Assembly (NCBI RefSeq): GCF_003240565.2
Contig: NZ_CP117255.1
Location: 3,144,501 to 3,208,500 of the forward strand
Direction: 5' to 3'
DNA from: Rhizobium tumorigenes
GTDB lineage: Bacteria > Pseudomonadota > Alphaproteobacteria > Rhizobiales > Rhizobiaceae
Length of the DNA stretch: 64,000 nucleotides
In this document: positions 38,862 through 49,285 of the stretch, in pieces
Layout: every line of letters starts with the position of its first letter
Position numbering within the stretch: the first letter of the stretch is position 1
Position numbers and translations under genes: made by a program
The notes under the pieces: generated by a model
Database searches by the model: none
The model's input: only the letters and a program-made list of their open reading frames with translations
What the model was told of the DNA's origin: nothing

Positions 38862-39677
38862 TTACTGGGCCAGACCGAGCGATTCGAGATAGGCGGCCGA
38901 GGCCGGGATCTTCGACTTGTCCTTGATCTCGATGATCAGACGCGGGTTGCTGGTAAGCTTGGCAAGGGCGGCAAAGACGGAATGCCAGCGGATCGTCCCT
39001 TCGCCGAGCGACCAGTGGCGGTCGGCATAACCATCGGCATCCTGAAGATGGACATGCTGCAGGCGGTTGCCGGCGGCATGGACGTAATAATCGACCGGGG
39101 GACCGCCCGTCGAGCCGTGGGCGTAGTGGGCATGGCCGGTATCGATCGACACGGCGACGGCCGGCGAGGCAAAGCTGTCGACCAGCACGTTGCGGATTTC
39201 AGGATCGATATCCTCGATGTTCTCCATCACCATGGTGAGGCCGATATCCTCGGCCCGCTTGACGGCATCGCCCATGGTCTTCTGCGTGTACTCAATAATG
39301 CTTTCGCGCGCGCCCGGATTATTGTCGAGATTGTTGTAGTTCCAGGTCGTGTACGGGCTGTGGACGACCATGTGGGTTGCGCCGATCGCCGCCGACACAT
39401 CGAGCGCCTGTCGCATGCGCTCTGCAACGACGGCACGTACGCCAGGGTCCTTGGAGGCAATCGTGAAGCCCCAGAACGGCCCGTGGATGCCGACGCGGCC
39501 GGTGTGGCCATCCAGCAGCGTCTTGGTGCGCTCGACGAGCGGCTTCCAGTCACCGCCGAGCACTTCAGCGTCGACAAAGCTCTGCAATTCGAGGTCACGC
39601 TGCTTTTCGAGGAGCCAGTGTCGGTGGATTTCGAGTTCTTCCAGCGTCATGGCGGCGCCGAGGATGGGAAGGGTCAT
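38862..39677 (-). CDS. Sugar phosphate isomerase/epimerase (AP_endonuc_2-type TIM barrel), copy B
   Basis: Also 271 residues, this begins MTLPILGAAMTLEELEIHRH and runs colinear with copy A to the shared ending LGLAQ. Ligand motifs are RVGIHGPFWGF, MVVHSPYTTW, MVMENIEDIDP, VSIDTGHAHYAHG and HVHLQDADGYADRHW. Differences cluster between the barrel strands (for example NNLDNNPGARES versus NNFPHFPGERER in copy A), which may mean different substrates. It is upstream of copy A and probably co-transcribed with it. Confidence 0.85.
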   Translation of the reverse strand: MTLPILGAAMTLEELEIHRHWLLEKQRDLELQSFVDAEVLGGDWKPLVERTKTLLDGHTGRVGIHGPFWGFTIASKDPGVRAVVAERMRQALDVSAAIGATHMVVHSPYTTWNYNNLDNNPGARESIIEYTQKTMGDAVKRAEDIGLTMVMENIEDIDPEIRNVLVDSFASPAVAVSIDTGHAHYAHGSTGGPPVDYYVHAAGNRLQHVHLQDADGYADRHWSLGEGTIRWHSVFAALAKLTSNPRLIIEIKDKSKIPASAAYLESLGLAQ

Positions 39678-39851
39678 GGAGGTCTCCGGTTCCAGTCATG
39701 TGCGCTGCAGCATGATTGGCAACGCGGCCCCTCTCATGATCCTCATTCTTGTCAGCCATATTACAATTTGCGGGCGGGCTTCGATACGCTATCCGCGGCC
39801 AAGGCCGCAAACCGTTGTGCATCAACGCCTGCAGAAAAATTCGACGCGAAC

Positions 39852-40511
39852 CTAACGGGCCCCGAAAATTGCCGAACCGACCCGCACACTGGTGGCACCG
39901 AAAGCGACGGCGACCTCGTAGTCGCCAGACATGCCCATAGAAAGCTTCTCGACCCCGCAGGCTGCGGCAAGCTTTGCCAGGAGGGCGAAGTGCGGACCGG
40001 GATTTTCATCCGCCGGCGGAATGCACATCAACCCCTCGACCGTAAGCCCCAGTTCGTCGCGGCAGAGGGTCACGAAGGCGGCGGTGTAATCAGGGCTGAT
40101 CCCCGCCTTTTGCGGCTCAAGCCCGGTGTTGACCTGCACGTAGAAACGCGTCGACTTGCCCTGCTGCTTCATTTCGGCGGCAAGCGCACGGGCAATCTTC
40201 TCGCGGTCGACGGTCTCGATGACGTCGAACAGCGCCACGGCATCGGCCGCCTTGTTCGATTGCAGCGGGCCGATCAGGTGCAGCTCGATATCAGGCGTCT
40301 CTGCCTTCATTGCCGGCCACTTGCCCTGGCTCTCCTGCACCCGGTTTTCGCCGAACAGCCGCTGACCGGCGGCGATGACAGGACGGATGACGTCGGCATC
40401 GAAGGTCTTGGAGACCACCACCAGCTGCGCCGAACCCGCAGGCCTGCCGGCCTTCTGTTCGGCCTTTGCGATCCTGTTGCGCACATCGTCCAATCGCTCT
40501 TGAAGTTCCAT
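39852..40511 (-). CDS. YggS-family PLP-binding protein (PLP homeostasis)
   Basis: This 219-residue single-domain TIM-barrel protein binds pyridoxal 5'-phosphate through the lysine of LVVVSKTFDADVI and is thought to buffer free PLP. Other hallmarks are RLFGENRVQESQGKWP, LHLIGPLQSNKA, SMGMSGDYEVAVAFGATSVR and a C-terminal RVGSAIFGAR. The ATG at 40511 matches the usual N-terminus (MELQERLDDVRNRI). It diverges from leuS and stands alone. Confidence 0.93.
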   Translation of the reverse strand: MELQERLDDVRNRIAKAEQKAGRPAGSAQLVVVSKTFDADVIRPVIAAGQRLFGENRVQESQGKWPAMKAETPDIELHLIGPLQSNKAADAVALFDVIETVDREKIARALAAEMKQQGKSTRFYVQVNTGLEPQKAGISPDYTAAFVTLCRDELGLTVEGLMCIPPADENPGPHFALLAKLAAACGVEKLSMGMSGDYEVAVAFGATSVRVGSAIFGAR

Positions 40512-40706
40512 CGCTCGACCTCGACATAGGAGTGGAATTGCCCGTCCTGAGTAGACAGCCCGGCCGCCCTTGCCAAGAGCAACCCCTTGAAATTCGGCCA
40601 TCTCGAACGCCGGATGACGATGCTGTTGGCCACCAAACTTGACGCTTGGTTGGTTTCATGATGAAGGTCACGCCAACTCCCCATTACATCCGGAAATACA
40701 ACTCCC

Positions 40707-43337
40707 ATGGCTACCGAACGTTATAATCCGCGCGACTCCGAGCCCCGCTGGCAGCAAAAGTGGAATGACGCCAACGTCTTCCTCACTGACAACAACGACC
40801 CGCGCGAAAAGTACTACGTCCTCGAGATGTTCCCGTATCCATCGGGCCGCATCCACATGGGCCACGTGCGCAACTATGCGATGGGCGACGTGGTGGCCCG
40901 CTACAAGCGTGCGCGTGGCTATAACGTTCTGCATCCCATGGGCTGGGACGCCTTCGGCATGCCGGCCGAAAATGCTGCCCGCGACAACAAGGTGCATCCG
41001 AAGGAGTGGACCTACCAGAACATCGCCTCGATGAAGGCGCAGCTGAAGGCCATGGGCCTTTCGCTGGACTGGAGCCGCGAATTCGCTACCTGCGATGTTG
41101 AATACTATCACCGCCAGCAGATGCTGTTCCTCGACATGATGGAAAAGGAACTGGTCTACCGCAAGAAATCGAAGGTCAACTGGGACCCGGTTGATAACAC
41201 CGTGCTGGCCAACGAGCAGGTGATCGACGGACGCGGCTGGCGCTCGGGCGCGCTGGTCGAACAGCGCGAGCTGACGCAATGGTTCTTCAAGATCACCGAC
41301 TTCAGCCAGGACCTGCTGGATGCGCTCGACACGCTGGATCACTGGCCGGAAAAGGTCCGGCTGATGCAAAAGAACTGGATCGGGCGCTCGGAAGGATTGA
41401 CCATCCGCTGGGAGATCGTGCCCGGCCCGGTTCCAACGGAAGAGCGCGAGGTCGCCGTCTACACGACACGCCCGGACACCCTGTTCGGCGCTTCGTTCCT
41501 TGCAATCGCCGCCGACCATCCGCTGGCGAAGGAAGCAGCAAGCCGTGACGCTGCCGTCGAAGCGTTCTGCGAAGAGTGCCGCCGCGCCGGCACATCCGTT
41601 GCAGCACTCGAGACAGCTGAGAAAAAGGGCATGGATACCGGTATCCGCGTCCGTCATCCGCTCGATCCGAGCTGGGAACTGCCGGTCTATATCGCCAATT
41701 TCGTGTTGATGGACTATGGCACTGGCGCCATTTTCGGTTGTCCCTCGGGCGACCAGCGCGACCTCGATTTTGCGCGCAAGTACGACTTGCCGGTCATCCC
41801 GGTCGTCATGCCGGCAGATGGCGACGCCAAGAGCTTCACGGTCGGCGACGTGGCCTATGACGGCGACGGCGTCATGATCAACTCTCAGTTTCTCGACGGC
41901 ATGACCACGACGGCAGCCTTCGACGTCGTGGCTACACGCCTGTCGACGACGAATATCGGCAATGCGCCGCAGGCCGAACGCAAGGTCAATTTCCGCCTGC
42001 GCGATTGGGGAATTTCGCGGCAACGCTACTGGGGCTGCCCCATTCCGGTCATCCATTGCGACGATTGCGGTGTCGTTCCGGTACCGAAAAAGGACTTGCC
42101 GGTAAAGCTGCCGGACGACGTTACCTTCGATCTGCCAGGCAACCCCCTGGATCGCCATCCCACCTGGCGGCATGTTGCCTGTCCGCATTGTGGCAAGGAT
42201 GCCCGGCGCGAAACCGACACCATGGACACGTTCGTCGATTCCAGCTGGTATTTCACGCGCTTCACGGCGCCTTGGGAAAACGACCCCACCGACAAGGCTG
42301 CCGCCAACCACTGGCTCCCCGTCGATCAGTATATCGGCGGCGTCGAGCATGCGATCCTGCACCTGCTCTATTCGCGCTTCTTCACGCGTGCCATGCAGAA
42401 GACAGGCCATGTCGATGTCAAGGAACCCTTCAAGGGTCTGTTTACCCAAGGCATGGTCGTCCACGAGACCTACAGCCGCGGCGAGGGGGCATCGCGCGAA
42501 TGGGTACCACCGGTAGATTTGCGCTTCGAGGAGATCGACGGCAGGCGGCGCGCCCTGTTGCTGTCCTCCGGCGAGGAAGTCGCGATCGGCGCCATCGAGA
42601 AGATGTCCAAGTCGAAGAAAAACGTCGTCGACCCCGATGATATCATCGCCTCCTACGGAGCCGACACGGCGCGATTCTTCGTTCTCTCGGACTCGCCGCC
42701 GGACCGCGACGTCATCTGGTCGGAAGCCGGTGTCGAGGGCGCCCATCGCTTTACCCAGCGCGTCTGGCGTCTGGTGTCGGAGGCCGCTGACCGGCTGAAG
42801 TCGGTCGAGCCAAAAGCGGCTCATTCCGGCGATGGACTGGCCGTATCCCAGATAGCCCATAAAACCCTGAAAGCGGTCGGCGCCGATTACGACAAGCTCG
42901 CCTTCAACAAGGCCGTGGCGCGCATCTACGAATTCGTCAACGCACTTGCAGCACCGCTGGCAAAGGTTGCAGCTGGGGAGGGCGACGAAGCCTTCTGCAG
43001 CGCCGTTCGCGATGCCGTCGAGATCCTGATCGCCATCGTCGCGCCGATCACGCCGCACCTGTCAGAGGAGTGCGCGGCTGCCATCGGATGCCCGGCAATG
43101 GTGGCGACGTCGCCGTGGCCCGAATTCGATCCCGTCCTCGTCGTTGAAAACGAGGTGATGATGCCGGTACAGATCAACGGCAAGAAGCGCGCCGAATTGA
43201 CAATCGCCCGCGATGCGGATCAAAGTGCCGTCGAGGCCGCCGCCCTTGCCTTGGACGCGGTGCAAAGCGCGTTGAATGGTCAGGCGCCGAAAAAGATCAT
43301 CGTCGTTCCACAGAGGATCGTAAACATTGTCGTCTGA
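40707..43337 (+). CDS. leuS: Leucyl-tRNA synthetase
   Basis: This 876-residue class I synthetase charges tRNA-Leu. It has the HIGH-like HMGH at residues 50-53 ([16 protein letters not shown]), a CP1 editing domain in the middle ([17 protein letters not shown]), a zinc-type CxxC pair (CDDCG and CPHCG) and KMSKSK near residue 632. The C-terminus ends [14 protein letters not shown]. Length fits. lptE starts inside its last codons, and holA follows, so leuS-lptE-holA is one transcription unit, the usual order in proteobacteria. Confidence 0.98.
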   Translation: MATERYNPRDSEPRWQQKWNDANVFLTDNNDPREKYYVLEMFPYPSGRIHMGHVRNYAMGDVVARYKRARGYNVLHPMGWDAFGMPAENAARDNKVHPKEWTYQNIASMKAQLKAMGLSLDWSREFATCDVEYYHRQQMLFLDMMEKELVYRKKSKVNWDPVDNTVLANEQVIDGRGWRSGALVEQRELTQWFFKITDFSQDLLDALDTLDHWPEKVRLMQKNWIGRSEGLTIRWEIVPGPVPTEEREVAVYTTRPDTLFGASFLAIAADHPLAKEAASRDAAVEAFCEECRRAGTSVAALETAEKKGMDTGIRVRHPLDPSWELPVYIANFVLMDYGTGAIFGCPSGDQRDLDFARKYDLPVIPVVMPADGDAKSFTVGDVAYDGDGVMINSQFLDGMTTTAAFDVVATRLSTTNIGNAPQAERKVNFRLRDWGISRQRYWGCPIPVIHCDDCGVVPVPKKDLPVKLPDDVTFDLPGNPLDRHPTWRHVACPHCGKDARRETDTMDTFVDSSWYFTRFTAPWENDPTDKAAANHWLPVDQYIGGVEHAILHLLYSRFFTRAMQKTGHVDVKEPFKGLFTQGMVVHETYSRGEGASREWVPPVDLRFEEIDGRRRALLLSSGEEVAIGAIEKMSKSKKNVVDPDDIIASYGADTARFFVLSDSPPDRDVIWSEAGVEGAHRFTQRVWRLVSEAADRLKSVEPKAAHSGDGLAVSQIAHKTLKAVGADYDKLAFNKAVARIYEFVNALAAPLAKVAAGEGDEAFCSAVRDAVEILIAIVAPITPHLSEECAAAIGCPAMVATSPWPEFDPVLVVENEVMMPVQINGKKRAELTIARDADQSAVEAAALALDAVQSALNGQAPKKIIVVPQRIVNIVV

Positions 43338-43866
43338 TTTCATGTCCAAGCTCGCCAGGATCGCCTGCGCGGTCACCGTTATCGCGGTCCCGGCCCTGCT
43401 GTCCTCCTGCCAGGTTCGGCCTCTCTACGCGGAAAGCACGGGTGCGACGGCGAAAATGGCGACAGTCGGCTTCACCGATGCTGTCGCCGCCGATGCTGCC
43501 CAGCGTCGCGTTGGCCAGGAGGTCAGGAACCAGCTGATCTTCATCGCCAGCCATGGCGCCGGCGAGCCTGCCAACCCGCAATACATGGTCAGCCTGAACG
43601 TCAGCTCCGGCACAGGCGGCGTTCTCTACCTTGCCTCGTCCGATACGTCGCAGGCCGGCCGTACGACTGTAACGGCCTCCTATGTCATCAAGCGCATCAG
43701 CGACGGCAAGGTCATCAAGGCCGGCAACCGCTCGATGGTAGCGCTGGTGGATTTCCCGACGCAGGAATTTGCCAAGCAACGCGCCATCCGCGATGCGGAA
43801 GACCGCGCGGCCCGCGAAGTCGCACAGTTCGTCGGTGCCGACATCGCGGCTGCATTGAGCAATTGA
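43327..43866 (+). CDS. lptE: LPS-assembly lipoprotein LptE
   Basis: The 179-residue lipoprotein plugs the LptD barrel that inserts lipopolysaccharide in the outer membrane. It has a type II signal peptide with lipobox LLSSC (C28) followed by QVRPLY, a motif typical of LptE. The likely start is TTG at 43327, 9 bases after AGAGGA, overlapping leuS by 11 bases; an ATG at 43342 lacks a ribosome-binding site. The protein is poorly conserved, and the call leans on the lipobox, the xRPLY motif and the position between leuS and holA. Confidence 0.9.
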   Translation: MSSDFMSKLARIACAVTVIAVPALLSSCQVRPLYAESTGATAKMATVGFTDAVAADAAQRRVGQEVRNQLIFIASHGAGEPANPQYMVSLNVSSGTGGVLYLASSDTSQAGRTTVTASYVIKRISDGKVIKAGNRSMVALVDFPTQEFAKQRAIRDAEDRAAREVAQFVGADIAAALSN

Positions 43867-43887
43867 TCCAGCCATAAGGACGGCCGC

Positions 43888-44925
43888 ATGACGGAGATAA
43901 AATCCCACGAATTCGAGGGATTTTTGCAGACGGCCGCCCGTAAGCATCGGCTGTTTGTCATCTATGGCCCTGACCGCGGCCTCGTCTCCGAGCGAGCGAA
44001 ACAAATCGCCGAAAAGACGGGGGTCGATCTGTCTGACCCGTTTTCGCTAGTCAAGCTGGATGTCGGCGACCTCCACAACGACCCAGGTCGTCTGATCGAC
44101 GAAACCAACGCCATCGGCTTGTTCGGCGGTGCCCGCCTTGTCTGGATACGTGGTGCGGCCAATGAAAAATCGGTCGTCGACGGGCTTCAGGCTATCGCTT
44201 CCAATCCACCCGACACGGCCTTCCTGATCGTCGAGGCCGGCGATCTGAAAAAGACCGCGGCTCTGCGCAAGCTTGCCGACGGCAACCGTGCGATCATGGC
44301 CATTCCCTGCTACGCAGATGACGCCCGGGCGCTGAACACGCTCGTCGATCACGAACTGGCCCACGAAAACCTGCGCATCACGCCCGCTGCCCGCCACATG
44401 CTGCTGGAACTGCTCGGCGGCGACCGGATCGCCTCACGAAACGAGGTGCGCAAGCTCGCCCTCTATTGCCGTGGCCTCGGCACGATCGACGAACAGCATG
44501 TCGTCGACATCATCGGCGATGCCAGCGCAGTGTCGGCCGACGATGCGGTCGATGCCATCCTCAAGGGCGACTCGGCCGGATTTCTGCACGCGACTCAAAA
44601 GATCATCGCCTCGAAGACGTCGATTTTTCTCGTGCTGCAGGGTTGCCTGCGGCAATTTCAGCTGCTGGATGTCATGAGGGCTGAAATGGATGAAAAACGC
44701 CTACCGGCAGCGCAGGTGCTGCAGACGCACGGGCGGCATCTGCATTTCCGGCGTAAACCAACGATCGAACACGCATTGCGCGTCTGGACATCGGACGCGA
44801 TCGGACGCGAAATGAACAGGCTTCAGGCCGCGATCTTCCAGACACGCCAGCGCCAAAGCCTCGAGGACAGCATCGCCATGCAGACATTGCTGGCGACGAC
44901 GCTGCAATCTGCGCGTAAGGCCTGA
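43888..44925 (+). CDS. holA: DNA polymerase III subunit delta
   Basis: The 345-residue delta subunit is the wrench of the clamp loader that opens the beta clamp. It has the family start EGFLQTAARKHRLFVIYGPD, the LFGGARLVWIRGA segment, and an N-terminal AAA+-like fold lacking a working Walker A motif, as expected for delta. It is the last gene of the leuS operon. Its stop (44923-44925) and the parB stop (44927-44929 on the other strand) are separated by a single base, leaving no room for an intergenic terminator. Confidence 0.95.
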   Translation: MTEIKSHEFEGFLQTAARKHRLFVIYGPDRGLVSERAKQIAEKTGVDLSDPFSLVKLDVGDLHNDPGRLIDETNAIGLFGGARLVWIRGAANEKSVVDGLQAIASNPPDTAFLIVEAGDLKKTAALRKLADGNRAIMAIPCYADDARALNTLVDHELAHENLRITPAARHMLLELLGGDRIASRNEVRKLALYCRGLGTIDEQHVVDIIGDASAVSADDAVDAILKGDSAGFLHATQKIIASKTSIFLVLQGCLRQFQLLDVMRAEMDEKRLPAAQVLQTHGRHLHFRRKPTIEHALRVWTSDAIGREMNRLQAAIFQTRQRQSLEDSIAMQTLLATTLQSARKA

Positions 44926-44926
44926 A

Positions 44927-45811
44927 TTAACGGCGCTCCAGGAGCCTGCAGATTTCTTCCAGCTGTTCCAGTGACTTGTAGGAAATCCGCACCTGTCCGC
45001 CGCTCCCCTTGTGGGCAATCGTCACATCGAGACCAAGCGTATCGGTAAGCGTCCGCTCCAGCGCGAGGGTATCCGAATCCTTGTCGTCCTTGCGGGCGCC
45101 GGCTGGTCGGGGGTCGTTCTGGGCCTTGATATCATTCTGAGCGAGGCGCTCCGCATCACGAACCGACATGCCCCTGGCAACGATGGTGCGTGCAAGACCG
45201 GCGGCGTCTGACGTCGACACCAAAGCGCGCGCATGACCCGCCGACAGCGCGCCGCTCGACAGCATGTCCCTGACAGGCTCCGGCAATTTCAGAAGCCGCA
45301 GAGAGTTGGCGACGTGACTGCGGCTTTTACCGATGATTTCGCCGAGATCGTTCTGCGTATAGCCATGCTCGGCAATCAGCTGGTCGTAGCCGAGAGCTTC
45401 TTCGAGAGGGTTGAGATCGGCTCGCTGGACGTTTTCGACAATGGCGATTTCCAGTGCGGTCTTGTCGTCGACATCGCGGACGATCACCGGGATCTCGATC
45501 AGGCCCGAAAGCTGAGCCGCACGCCAACGACGTTCGCCCGCAATGATCTCGTACCTACCGCTGGAGACGGTGCGAACGACGACCGGCTGCACGATGCCGT
45601 GCTGGCGTATGGAGGACGCAAGATCCTGCAGGTCCGCCTCGTTGAATGTCCGGCGCGGGTTCTTCGGGTTGCGACTGATAAATTCGATCGGCACGAGGCG
45701 ATCCGGATTGATGGTCGGCTTTGCGTCGCCTACGGGCGCCGACTGATCCATCTCACCGATAAGGGCTGCCAGACCGCGCCCCAGGCGGCGCTTCGATTGA
45801 TCATCATTCAT
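44927..45811 (-). CDS. parB: Chromosome-partitioning protein ParB
   Basis: This 294-residue protein binds parS and spreads along DNA as a CTP-driven clamp. The CTP-binding domain contains the ASSIRQHGIVQPVVVR box and GERRWRAAQL (GERRxRA motif); the central helix-turn-helix LGEIIGKSRSHVANSLRLL reads parS; the C-terminal ~50 residues (residues ~240-294) dimerise. It ends 1 base from holA and follows parA by 36 bases. Five parS-like sites occur in this window, consistent with a chromosomal ParABS system. Confidence 0.97.
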   Translation of the reverse strand: MNDDQSKRRLGRGLAALIGEMDQSAPVGDAKPTINPDRLVPIEFISRNPKNPRRTFNEADLQDLASSIRQHGIVQPVVVRTVSSGRYEIIAGERRWRAAQLSGLIEIPVIVRDVDDKTALEIAIVENVQRADLNPLEEALGYDQLIAEHGYTQNDLGEIIGKSRSHVANSLRLLKLPEPVRDMLSSGALSAGHARALVSTSDAAGLARTIVARGMSVRDAERLAQNDIKAQNDPRPAGARKDDKDSDTLALERTLTDTLGLDVTIAHKGSGGQVRISYKSLEQLEEICRLLERR

Positions 45812-45847
45812 GGGTAAATACGCTCGCTTATTCTACTGGACGAAATC

Positions 45848-46645
45848 TTATGCCGCGATCTTGCGCTGCCGCTCCCGCTGGATCACCTCCGAAGCCAGCT
45901 GCAGATAAGCCTGGCTGCCGGCGCATTTCAGATCATAAAGTATGGCAGGCTTGCCATAGGAGGGGGCCTCCGAGACGCGGACATTGCGCGGAATCAACGT
46001 GTGATAGACCTTGTCGCCAAGATGCGTCCTGACGTCGTTGACGACCTGCTGTGCCAGATTATTTCGGGCGTCGAACATGGTTAACACAATGCCTTGAATA
46101 TCCAAGGTGGGATTGACCGTGCGCCTAACCTGATCGACAGTCTCGAGCAACTGGCTCAATCCCTCGAGAGCGAAGAATTCGCACTGCAACGGAACCAGGA
46201 CGGAATCTGCCGCTGCCATGGCGTTCATTGTCAACAAATTGAACGACGGCGGGCAATCGATGAGAATGTAGGAAAACTGTTTGGCGTCAGGCTGCGAAAG
46301 CGCCCGCTTGAGGCGGAAAACGCGATCGGCTTGCTGCGCAATCTCCATCTCGACGCCTAGCAGATCCATCGTCGACGGAACGATATAAAGATCCGGCACC
46401 ACCGTCTGCACCGCAGCTTCCACGACGGTATGGGAGCCAATCAACAGATCGTAGGAGGACACCTCGCGGCGGCGGCGGTCGATACCAAGACCCGTGCTGG
46501 CGTTACCCTGCGGATCCAGATCGATAATCAGGACGCGCTCACCAATCGCAGCGAGAGCGGTGGCAAGATTAATCGCTGTGGTCGTCTTGCCGACCCCGCC
46601 CTTTTGATTGGCGACGGTGATGATACGATTTCGCTGAGCTGACAT
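45848..46645 (-). CDS. parA: Chromosome-partitioning ATPase ParA
   Basis: This 265-residue Walker-type ATPase moves ParB-parS complexes. It has the deviant Walker A KGGVGKTTT (residues 15-23), Walker A' DLDPQGNAS (residues 43-51) and Walker B IDCPPSFNLL (~residues 129-138). There is no N-terminal helix-turn-helix extension, typical of chromosomal ParA (type Ib-like). It lies between rsmG and parB on the minus strand with 18- and 36-base gaps, so rsmG-parA-parB probably forms an operon with mnmG. Confidence 0.97.
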   Translation of the reverse strand: MSAQRNRIITVANQKGGVGKTTTAINLATALAAIGERVLIIDLDPQGNASTGLGIDRRRREVSSYDLLIGSHTVVEAAVQTVVPDLYIVPSTMDLLGVEMEIAQQADRVFRLKRALSQPDAKQFSYILIDCPPSFNLLTMNAMAAADSVLVPLQCEFFALEGLSQLLETVDQVRRTVNPTLDIQGIVLTMFDARNNLAQQVVNDVRTHLGDKVYHTLIPRNVRVSEAPSYGKPAILYDLKCAGSQAYLQLASEVIQRERQRKIAA

Positions 46646-46663
46646 TGCCGCACCTGGGTTCGA

Positions 46664-47281
46664 TTAAGCTCGGCGTCTGAGGCTCGAAATTTCCAGGATA
46701 ACGGAATCTGCCTCAAGAACGCTCTCATGCTTTACCAGATCGAACTCCCAGTCACCATGGGCAGCGTCGATCTCGCGTTGGTAATCCCGGCCTTTATGAA
46801 GAAAAAGTTTAAGGGATTCAGTTTTCCCCGCCCAAGGCGATGCATATTCAAATAAAAGAGACAGATCTCCCAAAGCCCTTGCAGAGATCGCATCGCATTT
46901 GGCAATCGTGTTCTGCGCTTCCTCGATACGCAGGCAGTGGACGCTGCCTCGACCCCCGCACTCACGCAGACAAGTCCGCAGAAAAGCAGCTTTTTTCCGG
47001 TTGCTTTCGATGAGATCGACATGTCCGTCACCGAGTTCTGCCAGGAATATCGATGTAATTATTCCCGGAAAGCCCCCGCCACTGCCGAGGTCAAGCCAAT
47101 GGATCGGCTTCGGATAGAGCTGAAATATCTGTGCGCTATCGGCAATGTGGCGCTGCCAAAGCTCATTGCGTGTCGATGGCGCGACCAGATTGATTGTCTT
47201 CGCCCACTTCTCAAAGAGCGCACTGAATGTGATCAGCCGCTCGGATGTTTCACGTGAAACACGTAAACCGTTCAATTCCAT
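46664..47281 (-). CDS. rsmG: 16S rRNA (guanine527-N7)-methyltransferase RsmG (GidB)
   Basis: This 205-residue enzyme methylates G527 of 16S rRNA; loss of it gives low-level streptomycin resistance. SAM-binding [30 protein letters not shown] and [14 protein letters not shown] are family motifs. The ATG at 47281 follows GGAGAG; the frame is open a little upstream, into mnmG. Codons 8-11 are encoded by a perfect parS palindrome (47246-47261), which gives SRET near the N-terminus. It sits between mnmG and parA in the usual mnmG-rsmG-parAB order. Confidence 0.95.
   Translation of the reverse strand: MELNGLRVSRETSERLITFSALFEKWAKTINLVAPSTRNELWQRHIADSAQIFQLYPKPIHWLDLGSGGGFPGIITSIFLAELGDGHVDLIESNRKKAAFLRTCLRECGGRGSVHCLRIEEAQNTIAKCDAISARALGDLSLLFEYASPWAGKTESLKLFLHKGRDYQREIDAAHGDWEFDLVKHESVLEADSVILEISSLRRRA
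47246..47261. promoter_or_regulatory. parS site 2, perfect (16/16), inside rsmG
   Basis: TGTTTCACGTGAAACA is identical to the bacterial parS consensus. It overlaps the rsmG reading frame near its 5' end, as is seen in other alphaproteobacteria where parS lies close to parAB. It is the strongest ParB site in the window. Confidence 0.9.
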
Positions 47282-47306
47282 ATGAGGACTCTCCAGCCTT
47301 GTAAGA

Positions 47307-49181
47307 TCACGCCACTCTGGTCGATGTCGCGGCATACTTCGTCAAGGCAGCAATGAGCAACAAGAGCGCCGCCGGCGTCATGCCATCGACTTTCGCAGCT
47401 TGCGCAAGATTGGCTGGGACAGCCTGTTTCAATTTATGCGTCAATTCATTCGACAGACCGGAAAGCAATGAAAAGTCAAAAGCACGTGGAATAACCATGG
47501 CTTCTTCTCGTCGAACCTTTTCGATATCGGACGCCTGTCGCTCCATATACACGGAGTATGTTGCTTCGATCGCAAGCGCGTCAGCGACAGGCGCTTCGAG
47601 CGCGGCAAGCTCGGGCCAGATGCGCTGCAGAGATGAGCGGTCATGATCTTGGTGTGACAAAAGCTCGTAGGCCGAACGACGTTGTCCATCCTGATTGAGA
47701 TGAATACCGAAAGCCGCGGCAGCGTTCGGCGTGACAGTGAGGTCCTGAAGCAGCTTCCTTCCAGCTTCCAACCGCCCAAGGTAGCTCGTAAAGCGTGCTG
47801 ATCTCTCGGCACCTACGCAACCGATTGCCATGGCAGTCGGTGTCAACCGCACGTCGGCATTCTCTGCTCGGAGCGAAAGTCGATATTCTGCGCGGGACGT
47901 GAACATCCTGTACGGCTCAGCAACACCGCGTGATGTCAGATCATCGATCATCACGCCGATATAGGATTGCGTACGACTGAAATGGACCGCATCCATTCCC
48001 GCAGAAAGACGCGCTGCGTTAAGACCAGCGACTAAACCCTGCGCTGCTGCTTCTTCATAACCGGTTGTCCCGTTGATTTGACCGGCAAGAAAGAGCCCTG
48101 GTAGCTTGCGCATTTCCAGCGAAACAATGAGTTCGCGTGGATCGACATGATCGTATTCAATTGCATAACCCGGCTGTAGGATCGTAACTCGTTCCAGACC
48201 CGGAATAGTCCTGATAAAGGCCTGCTGCACTGACTCAGGCAAACTTGTGGAAATACCATTTGGGTAAATGGTATCGTCGTCCAAGCCCTCGGGCTCAAGA
48301 AAGATCTGGTGACCGTCGCGTTCACCGAACTTGACAATCTTATCTTCGATTGACGGACAGTAGCGCGGACCTATTCCCTCAATCTGGCCAGAATACATGG
48401 CAGACTGCTGGAGATTATCCATAACGATCTTGTGCGTGGCGGCCGTCGTCCGCGTCACACCGCAATCGACCTGTCTGTTGACGATAGTGTCCGTCATGAA
48501 CGAGAAGGGCACCGGATCTTCATCTGCACCCTGCCTGCCCACTGCTGTCCAATCGATCGTCTTGCCATCGAGCCTTGCTGGGGTACCAGTCTTCAACCTG
48601 GCCAACGAAATGCCAAGCCGCTCCAGCGTGCCCGACAGTCCAACCGACGGCTCCTCGCCCATACGTCCTGCCGGGATCTTCTGCTCCCCAATATGGATCA
48701 ATCCTCGAAGGAACGTACCTGTCGTGACCACAACGCTGCCGCAGTAAAGTTCCGTACCGTCTCGCAGGGAGATTCCGGTAACTCGCCCATCTCGCTGGAG
48801 GATATCGAAAACATCACCCTCTACAACGTCCAGATTTTCCTGCGATGCGATCTCAGCCTGCATGGCGAGGCGATAAAGCTTCCGGTCTGCCTGGGTGCGA
48901 GGACCGCGCACCGCTGGTCCCTTCTTGCGATTGAGCATTCGGAACTGTATTCCGGCAGCATCGGCAACACGGCCCATCAGTCCATCAAACGCATCGATCT
49001 CGCGAACGAGATGCCCTTTACCAAGCCCGCCGATGGCAGGATTACAGGACATGACGCCGATGGTGTCCCGGCGATGCGTAACAAGTGCGGTGCGTGCACC
49101 AAGGCGGGCGGCCGCAGCTGCGGCTTCACTGCCTGCGTGGCCGCCACCTACTACAATTACATCATAACGCGTCGTTTGCAT
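47307..49181 (-). CDS. mnmG: tRNA uridine-5-carboxymethylaminomethyl enzyme MnmG (GidA)
   Basis: This 624-residue FAD protein forms, with MnmE, the complex that adds carboxymethylaminomethyl to U34 of tRNAs ending in A or G. The FAD motif [20 protein letters not shown] is at residues ~10-29, with [20 protein letters not shown] and [11 protein letters not shown] further on. The C-terminus carries the MnmE-binding region. Codon usage here is less GC-biased than in the leuS operon. rsmG follows 25 bases after the stop. Confidence 0.96.
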   Translation of the reverse strand: MQTTRYDVIVVGGGHAGSEAAAAAARLGARTALVTHRRDTIGVMSCNPAIGGLGKGHLVREIDAFDGLMGRVADAAGIQFRMLNRKKGPAVRGPRTQADRKLYRLAMQAEIASQENLDVVEGDVFDILQRDGRVTGISLRDGTELYCGSVVVTTGTFLRGLIHIGEQKIPAGRMGEEPSVGLSGTLERLGISLARLKTGTPARLDGKTIDWTAVGRQGADEDPVPFSFMTDTIVNRQVDCGVTRTTAATHKIVMDNLQQSAMYSGQIEGIGPRYCPSIEDKIVKFGERDGHQIFLEPEGLDDDTIYPNGISTSLPESVQQAFIRTIPGLERVTILQPGYAIEYDHVDPRELIVSLEMRKLPGLFLAGQINGTTGYEEAAAQGLVAGLNAARLSAGMDAVHFSRTQSYIGVMIDDLTSRGVAEPYRMFTSRAEYRLSLRAENADVRLTPTAMAIGCVGAERSARFTSYLGRLEAGRKLLQDLTVTPNAAAAFGIHLNQDGQRRSAYELLSHQDHDRSSLQRIWPELAALEAPVADALAIEATYSVYMERQASDIEKVRREEAMVIPRAFDFSLLSGLSNELTHKLKQAVPANLAQAAKVDGMTPAALLLLIAALTKYAATSTRVA

Positions 49182-49231
49182 CGTAATCTCCAGCTTAGGC
49201 TGTTTTCCGGACTAACGACCGGGAGTCAAGA

Positions 49232-49247
49232 AGTTTCACGTGAAACA
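49232..49247. promoter_or_regulatory. parS-like site 3 (15/16), mnmG-mnmE gap
   Basis: AGTTTCACGTGAAACA differs from the parS consensus only in its first base. It lies in the intergenic space between mnmG and mnmE, only 22 bases from site 4. Confidence 0.85.
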
Positions 49248-49269
49248 CGTTTCCAACGCAGTCACCGAA

Positions 49270-49285
49270 TGTTTCACGTGAATCA
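49270..49285. promoter_or_regulatory. parS-like site 4 (15/16), mnmE end
   Basis: TGTTTCACGTGAATCA has one mismatch (A to T at position 14) from the parS consensus and reaches the mnmE stop codon. With site 3 it forms a close pair. Confidence 0.85.

Noticed and set aside
37560..40529. A 989-codon open frame on the plus strand
   Set aside because: It runs antisense to leuB, both TIM-barrel genes and yggS. GC-rich third positions on the coding strand keep the antisense frame open; it has no recognisable domain.
40668..43058. A 796-codon open frame antisense to leuS
   Set aside because: leuS has all class I synthetase motifs; the antisense frame is a codon-bias artefact.
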